Shown here: piece after piece, positions 15,043 to 19,179 of the stretch
Numbering within the stretch: position 1 is the stretch's first letter
Layout of the letters: each line of letters opens with the position of its first letter
Assembly: GCA_023260375.1 (NCBI GenBank)
Contig: JALQVK010000124.1
Span: forward strand, 1-19,179
DNA: 19,179 nt
From: Rhodoluna sp.
GTDB lineage: Bacteria; Actinomycetota; Actinomycetes; Actinomycetales; Microbacteriaceae
Reading direction: 5' to 3'
Notes under the pieces: generated by a model
The model's input: the letters and a program-made list of their open reading frames with translations, nothing else
The model's database searches: none
Told to the model about the DNA's origin: nothing
Position numbers and translations under genes: made by a program

Positions 15043-15516
15043 TTGAAGCCAACCAAAATCACAAACCTTATTGCCACGGCAATTTTGGTCGGTGTTGCAG
15101 GTTTTTTCGCGATCCAGCAAATGGTCGGCGCCGGATTGCCGGCTCCTCTAATCGCCTTGAACCTGGTAGTTATTCAGCCGTCGCTCGCAGTTATTTTGGT
15201 GCTCAGCGCCATTCCGATGATGCGTTATCGTTCTGGGCTCAAAAAGTTTGAGGAAGAACAAGGGAAAAGACCTGCTCGCGTCGACCCAAACTATGCCGTT
15301 CGCACCCTTGCGCTTGCCAAAGCTGTCTCACTCACGGGAAGCATTTTTGTTGGTTGGGCTGGAGCAGTTCTGGTTTACCAACTCATTTCCCCCGAGGGAA
15401 CCAAACTGTTGCTGACAATTCTGGGTTTGGTTGGTGCTGGCATTATGGTTGCCACCGGGCTAATCATTGAAAACCTTTTTCGCATTCCTCCAGACCGTGA
15501 CGGTGATGCGGCATGA
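15043..15516 (+). CDS. DUF3180 family membrane protein
   Basis: This is a 157-residue protein with four likely membrane segments in two pairs, near residues 8-28, 35-58, 91-112 and 120-145. A basic cytosolic loop (RYRSGLKKFEEEQGKRPARVDP) separates the pairs. The family is restricted to actinobacteria and typically follows folK, as here; its function is unknown. It starts at TTG one base after the folK stop, supported by GGGAGG six bases upstream. The sequence after the loop, NYAVRTLALAKAVSLTGSIFVGW, is the most conserved part of the family as I recognise it. The gene ends in an ATGA overlap with the next gene. Confidence 0.85.
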   Translation: MKPTKITNLIATAILVGVAGFFAIQQMVGAGLPAPLIALNLVVIQPSLAVILVLSAIPMMRYRSGLKKFEEEQGKRPARVDPNYAVRTLALAKAVSLTGSIFVGWAGAVLVYQLISPEGTKLLLTILGLVGAGIMVATGLIIENLFRIPPDRDGDAA

Positions 15517-16145
15517 CCGAAAGCAGACTGACCTTCCATGTGGTCGGAGACGGACCGGTTGGTCAAACAATTCGCCTCGCGCTTGCCGCTGCCCAGCACA
15601 TTCCGAGCGACAAACTAGATGCAGACCTAATCGTCTTGGCGATTCCAGGGGAAGAACTGGCCACCACCATCGACGGCTACGCCAAGGCGGGCATCTGGAA
15701 TGCGGGTCAACTGGTTGCCCACACCTCCCCAGACTTCGGTTACTCGATTCTTGAGCCTGCCACCAAAGCCGGTGCAATCCCTCTGGCGATTCACCCAGCC
15801 ATGCGGTTTACCGGCACCAGCATCGATCTACCTAGACTCAGGGATGCCCGCATCGCTGTGGCCGCACCAAAGATTGCTCTACCAATAGCCCAAGCTTTAG
15901 CCATCGAAATCGGAGGGGAACCGGTGGTCATTGCCGAAGAGGCCAGAGCGGCGTATGCCGAAGCATTCTCGGTTGCCTCAGATTTTTCGGCGATGGTGGT
16001 TTCCCAAGCCATTGGCTTGCTCGAAGCAGCCGGCGTTGAAAACGCTCGAGACATTATTGGACCGGTCGTAAAAAGTTCGGTGGATCGCGCTTTAGCCGAT
16101 GGCCATATCGGTTTAGACCCAGACGACGTCGAGGTCGGCGAATGA
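15513..16145 (+). CDS. Compact Rossmann/DUF2520 protein, possible PanG-type ketopantoate reductase
   Basis: This 210-residue protein has an N-terminal nucleotide-binding turn (VVGDGPVG), then DLIVLAIPGEEL, LVAHTSP, IPLAIHPAMRFTGTSIDLPRLRD and a helical DUF2520 domain (about residues 120-205). It sits four bases over the panC start, and members of this family (PanG in Francisella) have been reported to act as ketopantoate reductases, so a role in pantoate formation is likely but inferred. It is odd in being short. Only about 10-12 residues separate the first helix from the strand DLIVLAIP, where relatives have around 40, so the beta2-alpha2 part of the Rossmann fold seems reduced. Whether it still binds NAD(P)H is open. 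Confidence 0.72.
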   Translation: MTESRLTFHVVGDGPVGQTIRLALAAAQHIPSDKLDADLIVLAIPGEELATTIDGYAKAGIWNAGQLVAHTSPDFGYSILEPATKAGAIPLAIHPAMRFTGTSIDLPRLRDARIAVAAPKIALPIAQALAIEIGGEPVVIAEEARAAYAEAFSVASDFSAMVVSQAIGLLEAAGVENARDIIGPVVKSSVDRALADGHIGLDPDDVEVGE

Positions 16146-16996
16146 AAATAATTCACCGAGCCGCCGAATTACAAGAACAGCTGGATTACGAACGCGCTCG
16201 CGGAAACAAAGTTGGTTTTGTACCAACCATGGGTGCGCTTCACGAAGGTCACCTTTCGTTGGTGGAGCTGGCGAAGCAGCATGCCGATGTCGTCGTGGTT
16301 TCGATTTTCGTGAACCCGCTTCAGTTTGGCCCGGCCGAAGACTTCGACAAATACCCTCGAACTCTCGCCGAGGACGCAAAGCTACTCGAAATTGAAAACG
16401 TCCAGTACCTGTTTGCTCCTGGACTCGAAGATGTCTACCCGAACGGCCCCGAACTAACACAGCGAGCTGGCGTCACCGGTTCAACCTTCGAAGGCGCCAG
16501 CCGTCCTGGTCACTTTGATGGAATGCTCACAGTGGTAAACCGGCTCATGGAAATCGTGCAGCCAGACGTTGTGGTCTTTGGTGAAAAGGACGCCCAGCAG
16601 GTGTTCATCGTCAGCAAGCTGATCAAGGCTCGTTTCCGGAACTGCCAACTAATTGAAGGGCCAACCCTGCGCGAAGCCAGTGGCCTTGCCATGTCGAGCC
16701 GCAACCGCTACCTAACCGACGAAGAGCGCAAAGACGCCGAGAACATTTACGCCCATCTCAATCAGATGCGCGAAGAGTTAGAAGCCGGTGCCAAGGTTTC
16801 GGAAACCCTAACCAAGCACAGCACTGCCATTGAAACCAGCGCAAAGGCTAAACTTGAGTATCTAGCGGTCATTGATCCGCAAATCTTCCGACCGGTCGAC
16901 GACAACTACCAAGGTCCTGCGAAAATCATCGTGGCCGCCAAGGTGGGCGAAGTTAGATTGATCGACAACCTAAACGTGAAAGCGATAAACGCATGA
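16142..16996 (+). CDS. panC: Pantothenate synthetase (pantoate-beta-alanine ligase)
   Basis: PanC joins pantoate and beta-alanine via pantoyl-adenylate to make pantothenate for CoA. Visible motifs in 284 residues are VPTMGALHEGHLSL (the nucleotide-binding HxGH), SIFVNPLQFGPAEDFDKYPR, the SRPGHFDGMLTVVNRL substrate site, VVFGEKDAQQ and the KMSKS-like AMSSRNRYL. The start overlaps the DUF2520 stop (ATGA), and its own stop overlaps lysS in the same way. No panB or panD is present in this window, although panD often follows panC in related actinobacteria. Confidence 0.96.
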   Translation: MKIIHRAAELQEQLDYERARGNKVGFVPTMGALHEGHLSLVELAKQHADVVVVSIFVNPLQFGPAEDFDKYPRTLAEDAKLLEIENVQYLFAPGLEDVYPNGPELTQRAGVTGSTFEGASRPGHFDGMLTVVNRLMEIVQPDVVVFGEKDAQQVFIVSKLIKARFRNCQLIEGPTLREASGLAMSSRNRYLTDEERKDAENIYAHLNQMREELEAGAKVSETLTKHSTAIETSAKAKLEYLAVIDPQIFRPVDDNYQGPAKIIVAAKVGEVRLIDNLNVKAINA

Positions 16997-18489
16997 CCGA
17001 GAACGAAACTAACTCTCCTGAGCAGGAAGTTGACCTTCCCGAGCAGATTGAGGTTCGTCTTGCCAAGCGCGAACGTCTCAATGAACTGAACGACGCCTAT
17101 CCGGTCAGCCTTCCTATCACCACGACCATCGACGCCGTGCGTGCGAAATACCCGAACCTAGAAATCGATGTCGCCACGGGTGAAACCGTTGGTTTGGCCG
17201 GCCGCGTAATGTTCCAGCGCAACACCGGAAAGCTTTGCTTCGTAAGTCTTCAGGCTGGCTCGGGTCAGCGCATCCAGGCCATGCTCAGCCTCGACAAGGT
17301 CGGCGAAGAGCAGCTCGAGCTTTACAAGGAACTGGTTGACCTCGGCGACCACCTCTTCGTTGAAGGTGAAGTTATCACCTCGAAGCGCGGCGAACTTTCA
17401 ATCATGGCCACGAGTTGGAAGATGGCTGCCAAGACCATTCGCCCACTGCCTAACCTTCACAACGAACTCGGCGAAGAGTTCCGTGTTCGTCACCGCTACA
17501 TCGACCTAATCGTTCGCGACCGTGCTCGCGAAGTAGTTCAGATTCGCTCGAAGGTTATGCAGTCGCTTCGTAAGACCTTCGCAGAAGACTCGTTCCTTGA
17601 AGTTGAAACCCCGATGCTTCAGACCATCCACGGTGGAGCATCGGCACGTCCGTTCAAGACCCACTCGAACGCCTTCGACACCGAACTTTTCCTACGCATC
17701 GCTCCGGAACTTTTCCTAAAGCGTGCCGTGGTTGGTGGCATCGACCGCGTCTTTGAAATCAACCGCAACTTCCGCAACGAGGGTGCCGACCGCACCCACA
17801 GCCCAGAGTTCGCAATGCTTGAGGCCTACCAGGCTTACGGCGACTACAACTCAATCGCCGACCTCACCCAGAAGCTGATTCAGAACGCAGCCCAGGACGT
17901 CTTCGGCACCCAGCTCGTAGAACTCGAAGACGGAAGCGTCAACGACCTTTCCGGTGTTTGGCCACGCATCTCAATGTTTGAAAGCTTGTCTGAAGCTGCC
18001 GGTGAAGAGATCACCCCAGAAACCCCAATCGAGAAGCTCAAGAAGCTCGCCGAAAAGGTTGAAATCGAAATCGACCACCCGCTTCACGGTAAGTATGTTG
18101 AAGAACTTTGGGAGCACTTCGTCAAGGGCGGACTAGAAAAGCCCACCTTCGTAATCGACTTCCCGGTCGACACCTCACCACTAACTCGCGACCACCGCTC
18201 GAAGTCGGGCGTTGTCGAGAAGTGGGATCTCTACATCAAGGGTTACGAACAGGCCACGGGTTACTCCGAGTTGGTCGACCCAGTAATTCAGCGAGCACGC
18301 TTTATCGAACAGGTAACCCTGGCAGCAGCCGGAGACCCTGAAGCCATGAAGCTTGACGAAGACTTCCTGAAGGCACTCGAATTCGGTATGCCACCATCGG
18401 GCGGTATGGGAATGGGCATCGACCGCCTGCTGATGAGCCTCACCGGCCTCGGCATTCGCGAGACCATTATGTTCCCACTGGTGAAATAA
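16993..18489 (+). CDS. lysS: Lysyl-tRNA synthetase, class II
   Basis: This is a 498-residue class II LysRS. The N-terminal OB-fold anticodon-binding domain (about residues 65-165) includes VGLAGRVMFQRNTGKLCFV. The catalytic core has motif 1 near FLEVETPMLQ, motif 2 FRNEGADRTHSPEF (starting near residue 260) and motif 3 GMGMGIDRLLMSL (about 473-482). The sequence follows the mycobacterial LysS pattern closely, including the ending LGIRETIMFPLVK, and lacks the membrane module of LysX. Start and stop overlap neighbours (ATGA with panC, TAATG with the small gene downstream). Confidence 0.97.
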   Translation: MTENETNSPEQEVDLPEQIEVRLAKRERLNELNDAYPVSLPITTTIDAVRAKYPNLEIDVATGETVGLAGRVMFQRNTGKLCFVSLQAGSGQRIQAMLSLDKVGEEQLELYKELVDLGDHLFVEGEVITSKRGELSIMATSWKMAAKTIRPLPNLHNELGEEFRVRHRYIDLIVRDRAREVVQIRSKVMQSLRKTFAEDSFLEVETPMLQTIHGGASARPFKTHSNAFDTELFLRIAPELFLKRAVVGGIDRVFEINRNFRNEGADRTHSPEFAMLEAYQAYGDYNSIADLTQKLIQNAAQDVFGTQLVELEDGSVNDLSGVWPRISMFESLSEAAGEEITPETPIEKLKKLAEKVEIEIDHPLHGKYVEELWEHFVKGGLEKPTFVIDFPVDTSPLTRDHRSKSGVVEKWDLYIKGYEQATGYSELVDPVIQRARFIEQVTLAAAGDPEAMKLDEDFLKALEFGMPPSGGMGMGIDRLLMSLTGLGIRETIMFPLVK

Positions 18490-18668
18490 TGGCAGTTTTC
18501 TGGGACGTCCTCGGATCACTGATTCCACCGGTATTTATCGGGCTGCTTTTCTGGTTCATCATGCGAGCCATCCTCCGCGCCGACTCGAAAGAGCGTGAGG
18601 TCTACGCCGAGATCGAGGCCGAGGAACGAGCCAAGCTAGAGGCTAAAAAGCCTGCCAAAAAGGGCTAA
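18489..18668 (+). CDS. Small single-pass membrane protein, unknown function
   Basis: This 59-residue protein begins MAVFWDVLGSLIPPVFIGLL and has one membrane helix near residues 9-28. A short Arg pair follows, then a charged amphipathic helix (DSKEREVYAEIEAEERAKLEA) and the basic end KKPAKKG. It was read directly from the sequence, since it is below common length cutoffs. The ATG overlaps the lysS stop by one base (TAATG), so coupled translation is likely. The helix-plus-charged-tail form suggests a membrane-tethered adaptor or a transporter-like small protein, but no function can be assigned. Related Microbacteriaceae seem to carry a similar small gene between lysS and clpC. Confidence 0.8.
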   Translation: MAVFWDVLGSLIPPVFIGLLFWFIMRAILRADSKEREVYAEIEAEERAKLEAKKPAKKG

Positions 18669-18682
18669 CGCTTAGGGCGAAC
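18665..18682 (+). promoter_or_regulatory. ClgR-type activator box upstream of clpC
   Basis: The sequence CTAACGCTTAGGGCGAAC fits the corynebacterial ClgR consensus WNNWCGCYNANRGCGWWS, as I recall it, at 17 of 18 positions (only the first base differs). ClgR activates clp protease genes in actinobacteria. The box begins inside the last codons of the small membrane protein gene. It is centred about 49 bases before the proposed clpC transcript start, a usual position for an activator. Confidence 0.65.
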
Positions 18683-18696
18683 AAGCCTATTTTGTG

Positions 18697-18718
18697 TCAG
18701 GTTGGCTCGCTAACCTGA
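18697..18718. repeat. Inverted repeat directly before clpC
   Basis: TCAGGTT (18697-18703) and AACCTGA (18712-18718) form a perfect 7-base inverted repeat around an 8-base spacer. It spans the proposed -10 element of clpC, so it could be a repressor site or, on a longer transcript, a short hairpin just ahead of the ATG. No T-run follows. Confidence 0.45.
18711..18716 (+). promoter_or_regulatory. Putative -10 element for leaderless clpC transcript
   Basis: TAACCT (TAnnnT form) ends six bases before the clpC ATG. A start six to seven bases downstream would fall on or next to the A of the ATG. There is no Shine-Dalgarno in front of clpC, which supports a leaderless mRNA. The expected -35 position (about 18688-18693, TATTTT) shows no consensus, consistent with dependence on an activator. 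Confidence 0.45.
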
Positions 18719-18722
18719 TTAC

Positions 18723-19179
18723 ATGTTCGAGAAATTTACTGACAAAGCCCGTCGCGTCGTCGTCCTTGCTCAAGAAGAAGCAAAGATGCTGAACCACAAC
18801 TACATCGGCACCGAGCACCTACTCTTGGGTCTAATCCACGAAGGTGAAGGCGTTGCTGCCAAGGCTCTAGAGGCACTGAGCATTAGCCTCGAGTCGGTTC
18901 GCGAGCAGGTTCAGGAGATCATCGGCCAGGGCCAGACTCCTCCAACCGGACACATTCCTTTTACTCCTCGTGCCAAGAAGGTTCTTGAGCTTTCGCTTCG
19001 CGAGGCGCTACAGCTTGGCCACTCATACATTGGCACCGAGCACCTGCTTCTCGGTTTGATTCGCGAAGGCGAAGGCGTTGCCGCTCAGGTGCTAGTAAAA
19101 CTTGGCGCAGATTTAAATCGAGTTCGCCAACAAGTTATTCAATTACTCTCTGGCTACCAAGGTAAAGAAGCTGTTGCTG
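18723..19179 (+). CDS. clpC: ATP-dependent Clp protease ATP-binding subunit ClpC, 3'-truncated
   Basis: The visible 152 codons begin [20 protein letters not shown], the typical ClpC N-terminus. They comprise the two Clp N-domain repeats, each ending in a near-identical [19 protein letters not shown] segment (about residues 27-46 and 101-120). This domain binds adaptors and substrates; the two AAA+ modules lie outside the window. ClpC unfolds proteins for ClpP and is essential in many actinobacteria. The frame is open to the window edge. It is preceded by a 54-base gap with a ClgR-like box and no ribosome-binding site, so it is a separate transcription unit from the lysS block. Confidence 0.95.
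   Translation, partial: MFEKFTDKARRVVVLAQEEAKMLNHNYIGTEHLLLGLIHEGEGVAAKALEALSISLESVREQVQEIIGQGQTPPTGHIPFTPRAKKVLELSLREALQLGHSYIGTEHLLLGLIREGEGVAAQVLVKLGADLNRVRQQVIQLLSGYQGKEAVA

Noticed and set aside
1..19179. CRISPR array, insertion sequence, prophage, toxin-antitoxin or defence system
   Set aside because: No direct-repeat arrays, transposase, integrase or terminal inverted repeats were seen; every long frame maps to housekeeping or transport genes.

Overview
The window looks like a chromosomal core region of a small, moderate-GC (roughly 50-55% by eye) actinobacterium of the Microbacteriaceae, most like the freshwater Luna/Rhodoluna/Aquiluna type. This is inferred from Actinobacteria-restricted families (DUF3073, an LppM-like lipoprotein, DUF3180, a DUF2520 protein before panC), the tilS-hpt-ftsH-folEPBK-panC-lysS-clpC order, frequent GTG/TTG starts, and tRNAs without an encoded CCA. 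No mobile element, CRISPR array, phage gene or obvious transfer boundary was seen.

Layout. Positions 1-756 hold the 3' part of purM (+). Positions 733-2391 (-) hold an LppM-like lipoprotein, DUF3073 and a pair of fluoride-channel genes (crcB). The pair continues upstream into a KimA-like potassium importer and a 14-TM DHA2-type MFS exporter (2395-6116, -). Facing the MFS gene across an 89-base gap is an unlisted 17-codon cysteine-rich gene (6206-6259, +) with a near-perfect Shine-Dalgarno. A strong palindrome lies in that gap. An EamA transporter (6264-7130, -) follows, then a Glu-Asp-Phe tRNA cluster with a promoter and intrinsic terminator (7154-7497, -). A secreted NlpC/P60 hydrolase (+) and inorganic pyrophosphatase (-) converge at 8795-8798.

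Positions 9323-18668 form one very compact + strand block of 12 genes: tilS, hpt, ftsH, folE, folP, folB, folK, a DUF3180 membrane protein, a DUF2520 Rossmann protein, panC, lysS and a 59-residue membrane protein. Gaps run from -8 to +20 bases. The block combines tRNA-Ile modification, purine salvage, membrane proteolysis, tetrahydrofolate synthesis (GTP to dihydropterin to dihydropteroate), pantothenate synthesis and lysine tRNA charging. clpC begins at 18723 and runs off the window. It is preceded by a sequence that closely fits the ClgR activator consensus and by a -10 element placed for a leaderless transcript.

Most of the window is ordinary housekeeping DNA. The items most worth a second look are the 17-residue CxCGGCxC peptide with its palindromic control region, the ClgR-like box overlapping the end of the small gene before clpC, the internally shortened Rossmann domain of the DUF2520 protein, the asymmetric fluoride-channel pair, and the A54-containing T-loop of tRNA-Phe.
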